Of a DNA stretch of 64,000 bases, positions 17,609 to 29,604 are shown piece by piece. The DNA comes from Variovorax sp. Root411 (GTDB taxonomy: Bacteria > Pseudomonadota > Gammaproteobacteria > Burkholderiales > Burkholderiaceae_C). Numbering within the stretch: the stretch's first letter is position 1; every line of letters starts with the position of its first letter. The translations under genes were made by a program, and so were the position numbers. The stretch lies in NCBI RefSeq assembly GCF_001425205.1, contig NZ_LMDW01000002.1, positions 236,777 through 300,776 of the forward strand, in the 5' to 3' direction. Below the pieces are notes generated by a model. It made no database searches and was not told the origin of the DNA. It saw only the letters and a list, made by a program, of their open reading frames with translations.

Positions 17609-19192
17609 GTGACTTCCGCAGTGCGCGACTTCGACGTCCTCATCGTCGGCAGCGGTCTGGCCGGCCTCTCGGCCGCGCTGCACCTGGCCCCCACGCACCG
17701 CGTGGCCGTGCTGACCAAGCGCGCGCTGAACGACGGCTCCAGCGCCTGGGCGCAGGGCGGCATCGCGGCGGTGCTGGCCGCTGGCGACAGCTTCGACGCA
17801 CACGTCGAGGACACGCTGGTCGCCGGCGCCGGCCTGTGCGACCCCGGGGCCACGCGCTTCGTCGTCGAGCATGCACCCGAGGCCATCGGCTGGCTGCGCG
17901 AACTGGGCGTGCCGTTTTCAGAAGAAGGCGGCGACCTGCACCTGACGCGCGAAGGCGGCCACAGCCAGCGCCGCATCGTTCACGTGACCGACGCCACCGG
18001 CGCGGCCGTGCAGCAGGTGCTGATCGAGCGCGTGCGCCGCACGCCGAACATCACGCTGTTCGAGCACCACACGCTGGTCGACCTGATCACAGGGCCCAAG
18101 ATCGGACTGGCAGACCCGGCCTGCGTGGGCCTCTACGCGCTGGATGGCGAGACCGATGAAGTGCTGGCCTTTCGCGCGCCCAGCACCATCCTGGCCACGG
18201 GCGGCGCGGGCAAGGTCTACCTGTACACGACCAACCCCGACACGGCCACCGGCGATGGCATTGCCGCCGCGTGGCGCGCGGGCTGCCGGGTGTCGAACAT
18301 GGAGTTCATCCAGTTCCACCCGACCTGCCTGTACCACCCGCATGCCAAGTCGTTCCTGATCAGCGAGGCGGTGCGCGGCGAAGGCGGGCTGCTCAAATTG
18401 CCCGACGGCACACGCTTCATGCCCAGGCACGACGAGCGCGCCGAACTTGCGCCGCGCGACGTGGTGGCCCGCGCCATCGACTTCGAGATGAAGAAGCACG
18501 GCCTGGACTGCGTGTACCTCGACATCTCGCACCAGCCGGCCGCGTTCCTGAAGGAACACTTCCCCAACATCCTGGCGCGCTGCCTGGAGCTGGGCATCGA
18601 CATCACGCGCGAACCGATTCCGGTAGTGCCGGCCGCGCACTACACCTGCGGCGGCGTGCTCGGCGACCTGAGCGGGCGCACCGACGTGCCGGGCCTCTAC
18701 GCCATCGGCGAGACCGCCTGCACCGGCCTGCACGGCGCCAACCGGCTGGCCAGCAACTCGCTGGTCGAGTGCATGGTGTTCGCGCGCGCCGCGGCCGGCG
18801 CCATTGCCGCGGCTCCGGCGCGCGAACGCGCCGAGCTGCCCGCCTGGGACGAGAGCCGCGTCACCGATGCCGACGAAGCCGTGGTCATCTCGCACAACTG
18901 GGACGAACTGCGACGCTTCATGTGGGACTACGTCGGCATCGTGCGCACCAACAAGCGCCTGGAGCGCGCGAGCCATCGCATCGCGCTGCTGCAGGCCGAG
19001 ATCCAGGAGTTCTACGCGAACTTCCACGTCACGCGCGACCTGCTCGAACTGCGCAACCTGGTGCAGGTGGCCGAGCTGATCGTGCGTTCCGCGCAGGCCC
19101 GCCACGAGAGCCGGGGCCTGCATTTCAGCCGCGACTATCCTTCGCTCGCCGAGCCCACCGCGCCGACGGTGCTGGTGCCGCCGGCCGACTGA
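17609..19192 (+). CDS. nadB: L-aspartate oxidase
   Basis: NadB oxidises L-aspartate to iminoaspartate with FAD, the first step of de novo NAD synthesis. The 527-residue protein has the FAD Rossmann motif [19 protein letters not shown], then [25 protein letters not shown], the active-site segment [13 protein letters not shown] and [20 protein letters not shown], all typical of the fumarate-reductase/NadB group. No ATG is available at the right place; a GTG at 17609 (read [10 protein letters not shown]) is chosen, with GTG 17621 as an alternative. It follows scpA by 20 bp. Its product is used by NadA, encoded 3 kb downstream on the other strand. Confidence 0.94.
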   Translation: MTSAVRDFDVLIVGSGLAGLSAALHLAPTHRVAVLTKRALNDGSSAWAQGGIAAVLAAGDSFDAHVEDTLVAGAGLCDPGATRFVVEHAPEAIGWLRELGVPFSEEGGDLHLTREGGHSQRRIVHVTDATGAAVQQVLIERVRRTPNITLFEHHTLVDLITGPKIGLADPACVGLYALDGETDEVLAFRAPSTILATGGAGKVYLYTTNPDTATGDGIAAAWRAGCRVSNMEFIQFHPTCLYHPHAKSFLISEAVRGEGGLLKLPDGTRFMPRHDERAELAPRDVVARAIDFEMKKHGLDCVYLDISHQPAAFLKEHFPNILARCLELGIDITREPIPVVPAAHYTCGGVLGDLSGRTDVPGLYAIGETACTGLHGANRLASNSLVECMVFARAAAGAIAAAPARERAELPAWDESRVTDADEAVVISHNWDELRRFMWDYVGIVRTNKRLERASHRIALLQAEIQEFYANFHVTRDLLELRNLVQVAELIVRSAQARHESRGLHFSRDYPSLAEPTAPTVLVPPAD

Positions 19193-19266
19193 TCGACCCA
19201 CCCGCTTCGTTGTCTTCTTCACTCAAGGATGCCCGGCCACCGACGCCCGCAGGGAGAAACCCAACC

Positions 19267-21651
<2,385 letters not shown>

Positions 21652-21685
21652 GGCGGCGGCCTTTTTCCCCGAGTTTCTTTTGACG

Positions 21686-22048
21686 ATGCGCTTCACCATC
21701 AGCCAACGCTTTTTCTTCGACGCCGCCCACACGCTGAAGCGCGAGATCGAAATCGAAGGCAGCCGCCGTATCCACGGCCACACGTACCACGCGGAGGTCT
21801 GGCTCGCGGGGGAACGCGATCCCGTGACAGGGATGGTGATCGACCTGGGGCTGCTGCGCCGCCGGCTGGAAGACGTGCGCGAGCAACTCGACCATCACCT
21901 GCTGGACGACGTGCCGGGGCTGCATCCGCCGACGCTGGAAAACCTGTGCGTGTTCATCGCGGATGCGCTGCCGGACCTGCGGCCGTCGCTGGCCCGTGTG
22001 CGGGTGTGGCGCGAGGCGATGGGTGACAGCTGCACGGTGGACTTCTAG
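21686..22048 (+). CDS. queD: 6-carboxy-5,6,7,8-tetrahydropterin synthase
   Basis: QueD converts dihydroneopterin triphosphate to 6-carboxytetrahydropterin, the substrate of QueE. The 120-residue protein has the zinc-binding His pattern FFFDAAHTL ... RRIHGHTYHAEVW and the catalytic HH region LDHHLLDDV, plus PTLENLCVFI with the substrate-binding Glu. The start is the ATG at 21686 (MRFTISQRFF); a TTG two codons upstream is less likely. It is last in the plus-strand cofactor run and is followed by a perfect hairpin before the convergent nadA. Confidence 0.95.
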   Translation: MRFTISQRFFFDAAHTLKREIEIEGSRRIHGHTYHAEVWLAGERDPVTGMVIDLGLLRRRLEDVREQLDHHLLDDVPGLHPPTLENLCVFIADALPDLRPSLARVRVWREAMGDSCTVDF

Positions 22049-22055
22049 GTTTTGC

Positions 22056-22078
22056 TCCCTCTCCCAGAGGGAGAGGGA
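22056..22078. terminator. Perfect hairpin between convergent queD and nadA
   Basis: TCCCTCTCCC and GGGAGAGGGA form a perfect 10-bp stem with an AGA loop. It lies in the 38-bp gap between the convergent ends of queD and nadA. There is no clear T-run on either side, so it may act as a bidirectional transcription block or RNA-end protector rather than a classical intrinsic terminator. A related sequence (CCCTCTGCCAGAGGG) is found at 58522-58536. Confidence 0.55.
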
Positions 22079-22086
22079 ACAACACG

Positions 22087-23202
22087 TCAAGCCGCGCCGA
22101 TGCCGGTAACCAAGCTGCCCGGTGCCTGCCCGTTCTTCAGCCCGGCCGTAAACGCCAACATCCGATCGATCGGCACCCGCGCCCGCAGACCCAACTTCGG
22201 ATCGACGTGGATCTCGCCCGCCCCCGTCTCCAACGCATTCGCCAGCTCCACCAGCCCGTTCATCGCCATCCAAGGGCAGTGCGCGCAGCTCTTGCAGGTG
22301 CCGCCGTTGCCGGCCGTGGGTGCTTCGATGAAGGTCTTGCCGGGGTTCAGCGTGCGCAGCTTGTGCAGCATGCCGGTGTCGGTGGCGACGATGAATTCGC
22401 TGGCGTCCATGCGCTGCGCCGCGTTCAGGATGGCCGAGGTGGAACCCACCGCATCCGCCAGCGCGATCACGTCCGACGGCGACTCGGGGTGCACCAGCAC
22501 CTTCGCCTTCGGGTGCTCCTTCATGAGCAGTTCGAGCTCCAGCGCCTTGAATTCGTCATGCACGATGCAGGCGCCGTTCCAGCTGACCATGTCCGCGCCG
22601 GTCTGGCGCTGGATGTAGTCGCCCAAGTGGCGGTCGGGGCCCCAGAGGATCTTCTGCCCCGCCGCGTGCAGGGCGCTCACCACGTCGAGCGCGCAACTCG
22701 AGGTGACGAGCCAGTCGGCGCGCGCCTTCACGGCCGCGCTGGTGTTGGCGTAGACAACCACGGTGCGCTCGGGGTGCTGGTCGCAGAAGGCGCTGAATTC
22801 GTCGACCGGGCAGCCCAGGTCGAGCGAGCAGTTCGCGTCGAGGTCGGGCATCAGCACGCGCTTCTCGGGCGACAGGATCTTCGAGGTCTCGCCCATGAAG
22901 CGCACGCCGGACACCACCAGCGTCTGCGCGGCATGGTCGCGGCCGAAGCGTGCCATTTCGAGCGAATCGCTCACGATGCCGCCGGTTTCCTCGGCCAAGT
23001 CCTGCAGGTCGGGATGCACGTAGAAGTGCGACACCATCACCGCGTTGCGTTCGCGCAGCAGGCGGCGGATGTGCTCCTTCAGCGCGATGCGCTCGTGGGG
23101 TGAAGGCTCGGCCGGCACGCGGGCCCAGGCGTGGCGCGTGTCGCAGACCGAGCCCTGCGGCGCGGGCTGTTCGTAGTCGATGTCGATGACCGGAGACGAC
23201 AT
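22087..23202 (-). CDS. nadA: Quinolinate synthase
   Basis: NadA condenses iminoaspartate with dihydroxyacetone phosphate to give quinolinate, using a 4Fe-4S cluster. The 371-residue protein has the three expected cluster Cys contexts: [26 protein letters not shown] and [13 protein letters not shown]. It also has [20 protein letters not shown] and [15 protein letters not shown]. The start is the ATG at 23202 ([10 protein letters not shown]). The gene is 7 bp downstream of nadC and likely in one operon with it. NadB, the source of iminoaspartate, is encoded at 17609-19192 on the opposite strand. Confidence 0.96.
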   Translation of the reverse strand: MSSPVIDIDYEQPAPQGSVCDTRHAWARVPAEPSPHERIALKEHIRRLLRERNAVMVSHFYVHPDLQDLAEETGGIVSDSLEMARFGRDHAAQTLVVSGVRFMGETSKILSPEKRVLMPDLDANCSLDLGCPVDEFSAFCDQHPERTVVVYANTSAAVKARADWLVTSSCALDVVSALHAAGQKILWGPDRHLGDYIQRQTGADMVSWNGACIVHDEFKALELELLMKEHPKAKVLVHPESPSDVIALADAVGSTSAILNAAQRMDASEFIVATDTGMLHKLRTLNPGKTFIEAPTAGNGGTCKSCAHCPWMAMNGLVELANALETGAGEIHVDPKLGLRARVPIDRMLAFTAGLKNGQAPGSLVTGIGAA

Positions 23203-23209
23203 GGGCGGA

Positions 23210-24088
23210 TCAGCCTTCCTGGAAACGCATCGAGTAGTCGATGGCTTTGACATCCTTGGTCAACGCGCCCACCGAGATGCGGTCGACACCGGTCTCGGCC
23301 AGGGCGCGCAGACCGTCCAGCGTGACGCCGCCGGATATCTCCAGCACGGCCTTGCGGCCTTCGCCCGCTTCGTCGTTGATGCGCACGGCCTCGCGCAGCG
23401 TGGGCAGGTCCATGTTGTCGAGCAGCACCATGCGCGCGCCGGCTTCCAGCGCCTCATGCAGTTGGGCCAGCGTTTCGACCTCGACTTCGACGAAGGCGGC
23501 CTGTGCAGCCACCGGTGCCACGGCGCGCAGCGCGGCCGCCACGCCGCCTGCTGCGGCGATGTGGTTTTCCTTGATGAGCACCGCGTCGTACAGGCCGATG
23601 CGGTGGTTCAGGCCGCCGCCGGTGCGCACCGCGTATTTCTGCGCGAGGCGCAGGCCCGGAATCGTCTTGCGGGTGTCGACGATGCGGGCGCGCGTGCCGC
23701 GCACGGCGTCGGCATACAAGGCGGTCTTGGTGGCGACCGCGCTCAGCAGCTGCAGGAAGTTGAGCGCGGTGCGCTCGGCCGTCAGCAGCGCACGGGCGGC
23801 GCCTTCGATCTCGAGCACGGGCTGGTCGGCCGCGCAACGCTCGCCTTCGGCGCAGAGCCAGTGGATGCGCACGCCGGGGTCGAGCTGCCGCAGCGTGGCC
23901 TCGACCCAGGGCGCGCCGCACACGACGGCAGCTTCGCGCGCCAGCACGCGGGCGCGGGCAGTGCGGACGGGGTCGACCAGCGACGCGGTGAGGTCGCCGT
24001 CGGCAACGTCTTCCTGCAATGCGCGGGCGGCATCGGACAGGGCCAGCGCGGCCACGGCCGACGCTGAAAAATCAAAGCGAAGGCTCAT
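23210..24088 (-). CDS. nadC: Nicotinate-nucleotide pyrophosphorylase (carboxylating)
   Basis: NadC (quinolinate phosphoribosyltransferase) turns quinolinate and PRPP into nicotinate mononucleotide. The 292-residue protein shows [52 protein letters not shown], the family signature [20 protein letters not shown], and [20 protein letters not shown]. The ATG at 24088 is used. It sits between gpsA (stop 21 bp upstream) and nadA (7 bp downstream), all on the minus strand, so gpsA-nadC-nadA may be one transcript. Confidence 0.96.
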   Translation of the reverse strand: MSLRFDFSASAVAALALSDAARALQEDVADGDLTASLVDPVRTARARVLAREAAVVCGAPWVEATLRQLDPGVRIHWLCAEGERCAADQPVLEIEGAARALLTAERTALNFLQLLSAVATKTALYADAVRGTRARIVDTRKTIPGLRLAQKYAVRTGGGLNHRIGLYDAVLIKENHIAAAGGVAAALRAVAPVAAQAAFVEVEVETLAQLHEALEAGARMVLLDNMDLPTLREAVRINDEAGEGRKAVLEISGGVTLDGLRALAETGVDRISVGALTKDVKAIDYSMRFQEG

Positions 24089-24109
24089 GGCTCTTTGTCT
24101 CTGCGTTTT

Positions 24110-25150
24110 TTAGGAGGATTGACGAGGGGAAGCCGCAGCACCGGGCTGGACGGATTCCGGCACCGGGTCGCGGCCGACCAGAGAGGCGACGGCCTCCTGC
24201 GGGCCCACCCGGCCGTCGAGCAAGGCGACCACGCCTTCGGCGATCGGCATCTCGACACCGAGGCCGCGCGCGCGCTGCACCACGGTGCGTGCGCAATACA
24301 CGCCTTCGGCCACATGGCCCAGCGAATCGACGGCTTGCGCCAGCGTGCGACCCTGGGCCAGCAGCAGGCCGACCTTGCGGTTGCGCGACAGGTCGCCGGT
24401 GGAGGTCAGCACGAGGTCGCCCAGGCCCGAGAGGCCCATGAAGGTCTCGGCGCGGGCGCCCAGTGCCAGGCCGAAGCGCGTCATTTCGGCGAGGCCGCGG
24501 GTGATCAGCGCCGCGCGGGCGTTGAGCCCCAGTGCAAGGCCGTCGCACAGCCCGGTGGCGATGGCCAGCACGTTCTTGACCGCGCCGCCCACTTCCACGC
24601 CCACGATGTCCTCGTTGGCGTAGACGCGCAGCGCGGGTCCGTGGAAGGCGTCGACCAGCGTGTCGCGCACGGCGGCATGCGGGCTGGCAGCCACCAGCGC
24701 GGTCGGCCGGCCTTCGGCGACTTCCTGCGCAAAGCTCGGGCCGCTGAGCACGCCCGCTCTCAAATCAGGAGCAACTTGCGCCCATATTTCGTGGGCCAGC
24801 AGGCCGAAGGATGCGGGTGAGGTGTCGAGCGCGGGCTCGACGCCCTTGCACAGCCACGCCACCGCTGCGGTGGTGCCGCGCAGTGCGACGAGCTGTTCGC
24901 GCAGGGCGGCCATGGGCGTGGCCACGATGACGAGGTCGGCGCCGGCCTGCGCCTGGACGATGTCGCCCGCGCGCACGGCGAGCGAGGCCGGCAGGGCCAG
25001 CCCAGGCAGGTAGCGGGTGTTTTCGCGCGCAGCCGACATGGCGTCGGCCTGGGCGGCATCGCGCGCCCAGAGCGTGACCTCGTGGCGGGCCGCCGCGTTG
25101 ACGGCGACGGCCGTGCCCCAGGCACCGGCGCCATGAACGCAGATCTTCAT
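24110..25150 (-). CDS. gpsA: Glycerol-3-phosphate dehydrogenase [NAD(P)+]
   Basis: GpsA reduces dihydroxyacetone phosphate to sn-glycerol-3-phosphate for phospholipid synthesis. The 346-residue protein has the Rossmann motif [55 protein letters not shown] and the catalytic Lys region (AVKNV), plus [20 protein letters not shown]. The C-terminal 15 residues are a short divergent tail. The ATG at 25150 lies 25 bp after secB, a neighbourhood I know from many betaproteobacteria. The ugp importer for the same metabolite is encoded at 60-64 kb. Confidence 0.96.
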   Translation of the reverse strand: MKICVHGAGAWGTAVAVNAAARHEVTLWARDAAQADAMSAARENTRYLPGLALPASLAVRAGDIVQAQAGADLVIVATPMAALREQLVALRGTTAAVAWLCKGVEPALDTSPASFGLLAHEIWAQVAPDLRAGVLSGPSFAQEVAEGRPTALVAASPHAAVRDTLVDAFHGPALRVYANEDIVGVEVGGAVKNVLAIATGLCDGLALGLNARAALITRGLAEMTRFGLALGARAETFMGLSGLGDLVLTSTGDLSRNRKVGLLLAQGRTLAQAVDSLGHVAEGVYCARTVVQRARGLGVEMPIAEGVVALLDGRVGPQEAVASLVGRDPVPESVQPGAAASPRQSS

Positions 25151-25175
25151 CGGCGTTGGCGGCGTTTGTGCCGGT

Positions 25176-25640
25176 TTACTGCGCGAGGGTCGGCGCGGCT
25201 TGGCCGGCGGCCTGCGCCTGCTGCTGTTCGTACATCGCCTGGAAGTTGATCTCGGCGAGGTGCACGGGCGGGAAACCGCCGCGCTGGATCACGTCGGCCA
25301 CATTGCCGCGCAGGTACGGGTAGACGATCTGCGGGCAGGCGATGCCCAGGATCGCGCCCATCTGGTCTTCCGGAAGGTTGCGGATCTCGAAGATGCCGGC
25401 CTGCTTGGCCTCGACCAGGAACACGGTCTTGTCGCCGATCTTGGTCTGCACGGTGGCCGACACGGTGATCTCGAAGATGCCGTCGGTCACGGGCTGGGCG
25501 TCCACGCCGAGCTGGATGTCGACCGTGGGCTGTTCCTGTTCCAGCAGGATCGCGGGCGAATTGGGTTGTTCGAGCGACAGGTCCTTGAGGTAGACGCGCT
25601 GGATCTGGAACACGGGATCTTGGGCTTGCTGGTCGGCCAT
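25176..25640 (-). CDS. secB: Protein-export chaperone SecB
   Basis: SecB is a homotetrameric cytosolic chaperone that holds precursor proteins unfolded and hands them to SecA. The 154-residue protein shows [39 protein letters not shown] and the SecB signature [20 protein letters not shown], with [20 protein letters not shown] at the C-terminal side. The ATG at 25640 ([10 protein letters not shown]) is preferred over upstream alternatives because it gives the standard start and length. It lies between grxC and gpsA in the same direction. Confidence 0.97.
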   Translation of the reverse strand: MADQQAQDPVFQIQRVYLKDLSLEQPNSPAILLEQEQPTVDIQLGVDAQPVTDGIFEITVSATVQTKIGDKTVFLVEAKQAGIFEIRNLPEDQMGAILGIACPQIVYPYLRGNVADVIQRGGFPPVHLAEINFQAMYEQQQAQAAGQAAPTLAQ

Positions 25641-25767
25641 GGCTGAACTTTCGAGGATCAAAACAATGCCCGCCGGGGAGAGGTTCCCGCAGCGGGCTGC
25701 AGATGAATGAGCGGGCGATTATCGCCCGACGGCCGGAGCACTTCCGTGGCGCCGGTTGCTTTGTGTT

Positions 25768-26028
25768 TCAGGCGCCTTGCAGCAGGGGCAAGAGACCACC
25801 GCGGCCGTCGAGGGCCACCAGGTCGTCGCAGCCGCCGACATGCGTCTCGCCGATGAAGATCTGCGGCACCGTGCGTCGCTGGGTGATCTCCATCATGGTG
25901 TTGCGGGCCTGCGGGTCGGTGTCGATGCGGATCTCCTCGATCTGCTCGACCCCCTTGGACTTCAGGATCTGCTTCGCACGAATGCAGTATGGGCAGACGG
26001 CGGTGGTGTACATCTTGACGGCTTGCAT
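25768..26028 (-). CDS. grxC: Glutaredoxin 3
   Basis: An 86-residue dithiol glutaredoxin with the active site CPYC ([20 protein letters not shown], residues 12-15 for CPYC), the cis-Pro loop [18 protein letters not shown] and the GSH-binding GG. It reduces disulfides and protein-glutathione adducts in the cytoplasm using glutathione. The length and motifs are normal for GrxC. It follows the rhodanese gene by 20 bp and precedes secB by 127 bp; this rhodanese-grxC-secB-gpsA order is common in proteobacteria. Confidence 0.96.
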   Translation of the reverse strand: MQAVKMYTTAVCPYCIRAKQILKSKGVEQIEEIRIDTDPQARNTMMEITQRRTVPQIFIGETHVGGCDDLVALDGRGGLLPLLQGA

Positions 26029-26048
26029 GCTCTCTACCTTGGGAAGCC

Positions 26049-26465
26049 TCAGGCTTTTTCAACCGGCAGGTTAGCGTCTTTCCAGGCTTTGAGTCCGCCG
26101 GCCACGGCTTGGGCCTGCTCGTAGCCCAGCTTCCTGGCCATGGCCACGGCACGCTGGGCACGGGTGCCGGTGGCGCATACCAGCAGCAGCGGCACGGTCT
26201 TGTTCTTGACCGCACCCGTCAGCTTTTCCTCGAGCTGGTTCAGGGGCACGTTCTTGGCGCCGATCATGTGGCCGGTGGCGAATTCTTCCGGCTCGCGCAC
26301 GTCGACCAGCACCGCGCGCTCGCGGTTGATGAGCTGCACGGCGCCCTGGGCCGTGAGCGTTCCGCCGCCCGCGCCCCGTACCAGCGGCCAGGCCAGCATG
26401 GCGCCGGAGCTGAGCGCGATCAGGATCAGCATCCAGTTCGCGGTGACGAATTCGATCAATTTCAC
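26049..26465 (-). CDS. Membrane-anchored rhodanese-like sulfurtransferase
   Basis: A 138-residue protein with one N-terminal membrane helix (about residues 9-28, [19 protein letters not shown]) and a single rhodanese domain. The catalytic loop [12 protein letters not shown] holds the active-site Cys, and [19 protein letters not shown] is the usual family block. It resembles YibN-type proteins beside grxC and secB. A role in sulfane-sulfur transfer is inferred from the family. The start codon is GTG at 26465, with AAGGAA upstream. It is divergent from gpmA across 72 bp. Confidence 0.9.
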   Translation of the reverse strand: MKLIEFVTANWMLILIALSSGAMLAWPLVRGAGGGTLTAQGAVQLINRERAVLVDVREPEEFATGHMIGAKNVPLNQLEEKLTGAVKNKTVPLLLVCATGTRAQRAVAMARKLGYEQAQAVAGGLKAWKDANLPVEKA

Positions 26466-26474
26466 GGGGGTTCC

Positions 26475-26502
26475 TTGAATGGCAAACCGGGGATTTTAGA
26501 AT
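26475..26502 (+). promoter_or_regulatory. Candidate sigma-70 promoter of gpmA
   Basis: TTGAAT (26475-26480) and TAGAAT (26497-26502) are spaced by 16 bp and end 35 bp before the gpmA ATG. Both hexamers are close to the sigma-70 consensus, which stands out in this GC-rich DNA. Confidence 0.45.
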
Positions 26503-26537
26503 GCGAGGTTTCGCAAGCGCAGCCAAAGGCCTCCCAC

Positions 26538-27281
26538 ATGCATAAACTGGTATTGATCCGTCACGGCGAATCGACCTGGAATCTCGAAAACCGCTTCACC
26601 GGATGGACCGACGTCGACCTGACGGAAACCGGCGTTGAGCAGGCCAAGCAGGCCGGCCGGCTGCTCAAGGCAGAAGGTTACGACTTCGACGTCGCCTACA
26701 CGAGCGTGCTCAAGCGCGCCACCCGCACCCTGTGGCACACGCTCGACGAACTCGACCGCACCTGGCTGCCCGTGGTGCATTCCTGGCGGCTGAACGAGCG
26801 CCACTATGGCGGCCTGCAGGGCCTGAACAAGGCCGAAACCGCCAAGAAGTACGGCGACGAGCAGGTGCTGGTCTGGCGCCGCAGCTACAACACGCCACCC
26901 CCGCCGCTGGAAGCCGACGACCCGCGCAGCGAGCGCAGCGACGTGCGCTACGCCAAGCTGTCGCCCGAGCAGATCCCGCTGACCGAGTGCCTGAAGGACA
27001 CGGTGGCGCGCGTGCTGCCGTTCTGGAACGAATCGATGGCGCCGGCCATCCGCACGGGGCGCCGCCTGGTCGTCGCGGCCCACGGCAACTCGATCCGGGC
27101 CCTGGTGAAATACCTCGACGGCATCTCGGACGACGGCATCGTCGGCCTGAACATCCCGAACGGCATCCCGCTGGTCTACGAGCTCGACGACGACCTCAAG
27201 CCCATGCGCCACTACTACCTCGGCGATGCCGCAGCCGCCGAAAAGGCCGCCGCCGCGGTGGCCTCGCAGGGCAAAGGCTGA
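26538..27281 (+). CDS. gpmA: 2,3-bisphosphoglycerate-dependent phosphoglycerate mutase
   Basis: GpmA interconverts 3- and 2-phosphoglycerate in glycolysis and gluconeogenesis. The 247-residue protein begins [15 protein letters not shown], where the His of RHGE is phosphorylated. [32 protein letters not shown] and [19 protein letters not shown] (second catalytic His) complete the active site. A short Ala-rich tail follows. The ATG at 26538 is used. ctpA lies 100 bp downstream in the same direction. Confidence 0.96.
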   Translation: MHKLVLIRHGESTWNLENRFTGWTDVDLTETGVEQAKQAGRLLKAEGYDFDVAYTSVLKRATRTLWHTLDELDRTWLPVVHSWRLNERHYGGLQGLNKAETAKKYGDEQVLVWRRSYNTPPPPLEADDPRSERSDVRYAKLSPEQIPLTECLKDTVARVLPFWNESMAPAIRTGRRLVVAAHGNSIRALVKYLDGISDDGIVGLNIPNGIPLVYELDDDLKPMRHYYLGDAAAAEKAAAAVASQGKG

Positions 27282-27293
27282 AGAAACCCCATT

Positions 27294-27322
27294 CTGCCGG
27301 GCCCTACGTGGAACCCCGGCAG
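27294..27322 (+). other. Inverted repeat between gpmA and ctpA
   Basis: CTGCCGGG (27294-27301) and CCCGGCAG (27315-27322) form a perfect 8-bp stem with a 13-nt loop, starting 12 bp after the gpmA stop. There is no T-run, so its role as a terminator is uncertain; it may stabilise the gpmA transcript end. Confidence 0.4.
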
Positions 27323-27381
27323 GCAATTTGCTTCCAAGCTGTGTATATTGGTTTGACAGCCGCCGACAAGGACAACCACTC

Positions 27382-28827
27382 ATGATGGGCCAGAAACTGA
27401 AGATCACCGGCTGGGTCGCCGCCGGCGCCGTTGCCGGCGTCCTGACCACCGTCTCGTTGCAGACCGTCGCACGCGGATCGCTTGCGCCGCTGCCGCTCGA
27501 GGAACTGCAGCAGCTTGCTGCCGTCTTCGGCATGGTCAAGAGCGACTACGTCGAGCCGGTCGATGAGAAAAAGCTCATCTCCGACGCCATTTCGGGCATG
27601 GTCGCGGGCCTCGACCCGCATTCCCAGTACTTCGACAAGAAGTCCTTCAAGGAATTCCGCGAAGGCACCACCGGCCGCTTCGTCGGCGTGGGCATCGAGA
27701 TTTCGCAGGAAGACGGCCTGATCAAGGTCGTTTCGCCCATCGAAGGCTCCCCGGCCTTCCGCGCGGGCCTGAAGCCCAATGACCTGATCACCAAGATCGA
27801 CGACACCGCCGTGCGCGGCCTGTCGCTGAACGAGGCGGTCAAGCGCATGCGCGGCGAAGCCAACACCAAGGTGCTGCTGACCATCTTCCGCAAGGACGAG
27901 AGCCGCACCTTCCCGGTCACGATCACGCGCGAGGAAATCCGCACGCAATCGGTCCGCGGCAAGATCATGGAGCCCGGCTACGGCTGGATCCGCCTTTCGC
28001 AGTTCCAGGAACGCACCGTCGACGACTTCGTGAAGAAGATCGACGAGATGTACAAGGAAGACCCGAACCTCAAGGGCCTGGTGCTCGACCTGCGCAACGA
28101 CCCGGGCGGCCTGCTCGACGCGGCGGTGGCGGTGTCGTCGGCCTTCCTGCCCGAGAACGTCACGGTGGTCACCACCGACGGCCAGTTGGCCGAAAGCAAG
28201 TCGGTCTACAAGGCGGCGCCGGAGTTCTACCAGCGCCGCTCCGGCAGCGACCCGCTGCGCAGCCTGCCGGCCGCGCTCAAGACCGTGCCGCTGGTGGTGC
28301 TGGTGAACGAAGGCTCGGCCTCGGCCAGCGAAATCGTGGCCGGCGCGCTGCAGGATCACAAGCGCGCGACCGTCATGGGCAGCCAGACCTTCGGCAAGGG
28401 CTCCGTGCAGACGGTGCGCCCACTGGGCCCCGACACCGGCCTGAAGATCACCACGGCGCGCTACTACACGCCGAGCGGCACCTCGATCCAGGCCAAGGGC
28501 ATCGTGCCCAACGTGCTGATCGACGAAAGCGCCGAAGGCAGCCCGTTTGCCGCCCTGCGCATGCGCGAAGCCGACCTCGAGAAGCACCTGGCGAGCGGCC
28601 AGGGCCCCGAAGTCAAGGACCCGGAACGCGAAAAGGCCCGCGACGAAGCCCGCAAGCGCCTCGAGGAAGAAGCCAAGAAGCCACCGCAGGACCGCAAGGT
28701 GCCTGAATTCGGCACCGACAAGGACTTCCCGCTGGTGCAGGCGCTCAACCGCCTGAAGGGCCAGCCGGTGCTCGTGAGCAAGACGCAGGTCATCATCGAC
28801 AACAAGGAAGAAAAGAAAGAGAACTGA
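27382..28827 (+). CDS. Carboxyl-terminal processing protease (S41 family)
   Basis: A 481-residue CtpA/Prc-type serine protease, exported through an uncleaved or cleaved N-terminal hydrophobic segment (residues 7-27). A PDZ domain spans about 90-175 (GRFVGVGIEISQEDG, then GSPAFRAGLKPNDLITKI). The S41 core has LVLDLRNDPGGLLDAAV, the nucleophile Ser in VNEGSASASEIVAGALQD and the catalytic Lys in QTFGKGSVQTVRPL. The charged C-terminal 90 residues form a likely helical tail. It trims or degrades periplasmic and membrane proteins. The ATG at 27382 is used; 27385 is an immediate alternative. moeB starts 12 bp after its stop. Confidence 0.94.
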   Translation: MMGQKLKITGWVAAGAVAGVLTTVSLQTVARGSLAPLPLEELQQLAAVFGMVKSDYVEPVDEKKLISDAISGMVAGLDPHSQYFDKKSFKEFREGTTGRFVGVGIEISQEDGLIKVVSPIEGSPAFRAGLKPNDLITKIDDTAVRGLSLNEAVKRMRGEANTKVLLTIFRKDESRTFPVTITREEIRTQSVRGKIMEPGYGWIRLSQFQERTVDDFVKKIDEMYKEDPNLKGLVLDLRNDPGGLLDAAVAVSSAFLPENVTVVTTDGQLAESKSVYKAAPEFYQRRSGSDPLRSLPAALKTVPLVVLVNEGSASASEIVAGALQDHKRATVMGSQTFGKGSVQTVRPLGPDTGLKITTARYYTPSGTSIQAKGIVPNVLIDESAEGSPFAALRMREADLEKHLASGQGPEVKDPEREKARDEARKRLEEEAKKPPQDRKVPEFGTDKDFPLVQALNRLKGQPVLVSKTQVIIDNKEEKKEN

Positions 28828-28839
28828 GCCGGGCGGCGC

Positions 28840-29604
28840 ATGGAAGATAGCGATCTGCTGCGCTACTCGCGCCACATCCTTCTGGAGGAGTTCGGCATCG
28901 ACGGGCAGACGCGCGTCAGTGCCGGGCGAGTTCTTGTCATAGGCGTCGGCGGGCTGGGCTCGCCGGTTGCCCTGTACCTTGCGGCAGCAGGCGTCGGCCA
29001 CATCGCGCTGGTCGACGACGACGAAGTCGATCTCACCAATCTCCAGCGCCAGGTCGCTCACACCCACGCGCGCGTCGGCCTCGCCAAGGTCGAATCAGCC
29101 GCACGGGCCATGCGCGACATCAACCCCGACATCGCCATCGAAACCCACGCCCTGCGCGCAGACGAGGCGCTGCTGTCGCGCCTGGTCGCCGAAGCCGACG
29201 TGGTCGTCGACTGCTGCGACAACTTCGCCACGCGGCATGCCGTCAACCGCGCCTGCGTGGCCCATGGCAAGCCGCTGGTGGCCGGTGCGGCGATCCGCTT
29301 CGACGGGCAGTTGAGCGTCTACGACACCCGCGACGCTGCCTCGCCCTGCTACGCCTGCCTGTTCCCGCCCGATGCGGCCTTCGAGGAAACGCGCTGCGCC
29401 GTGCTGGGTGTGTTCGGCCCCGTGGTCGGGACCATCGGCACGCTGCAGGCCAGCGAAGCGCTGAAGCTGCTGGCCGGCATCGGCCCGTCGCTGGCGGGCA
29501 GGCTGCTGATGTTCGACGGGCGCAGCACCTCTTTCGACACGCTGCGCGTGGCGCGCGACCCGCACTGCAGCGTCTGCGCGCAGCGCCCCGCCCTTCCCGC
29601 CTAG
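28840..29604 (+). CDS. MoeB/ThiF/HesA-family sulfur-carrier adenylyltransferase
   Basis: A 254-residue E1-like enzyme that adenylates the C-terminal Gly of a small sulfur carrier (MoaD or ThiS). It has the nucleotide loop VIGVGGLGSPVALYLAAAGV, LVDDDEVDLTNLQRQV, DCCDNFATRHAVNRAC, and two zinc CxxC pairs (CYACLF and CSVCAQ). MoeB and ThiF cannot be separated by sequence alone and neither moaD nor thiS is adjacent; the mod and FdhF-like genes in the same window make a molybdopterin role attractive. It follows ctpA by 12 bp. Its TAG stop lies in a CTAG palindrome shared with the convergent AsmA gene. Confidence 0.9.
   Translation: MEDSDLLRYSRHILLEEFGIDGQTRVSAGRVLVIGVGGLGSPVALYLAAAGVGHIALVDDDEVDLTNLQRQVAHTHARVGLAKVESAARAMRDINPDIAIETHALRADEALLSRLVAEADVVVDCCDNFATRHAVNRACVAHGKPLVAGAAIRFDGQLSVYDTRDAASPCYACLFPPDAAFEETRCAVLGVFGPVVGTIGTLQASEALKLLAGIGPSLAGRLLMFDGRSTSFDTLRVARDPHCSVCAQRPALPA

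Noticed and set aside
21652-21685. preQ1 riboswitch near queE/queD
   Set aside because: The gap is only 34 bp and shows no pseudoknot-like arrangement.
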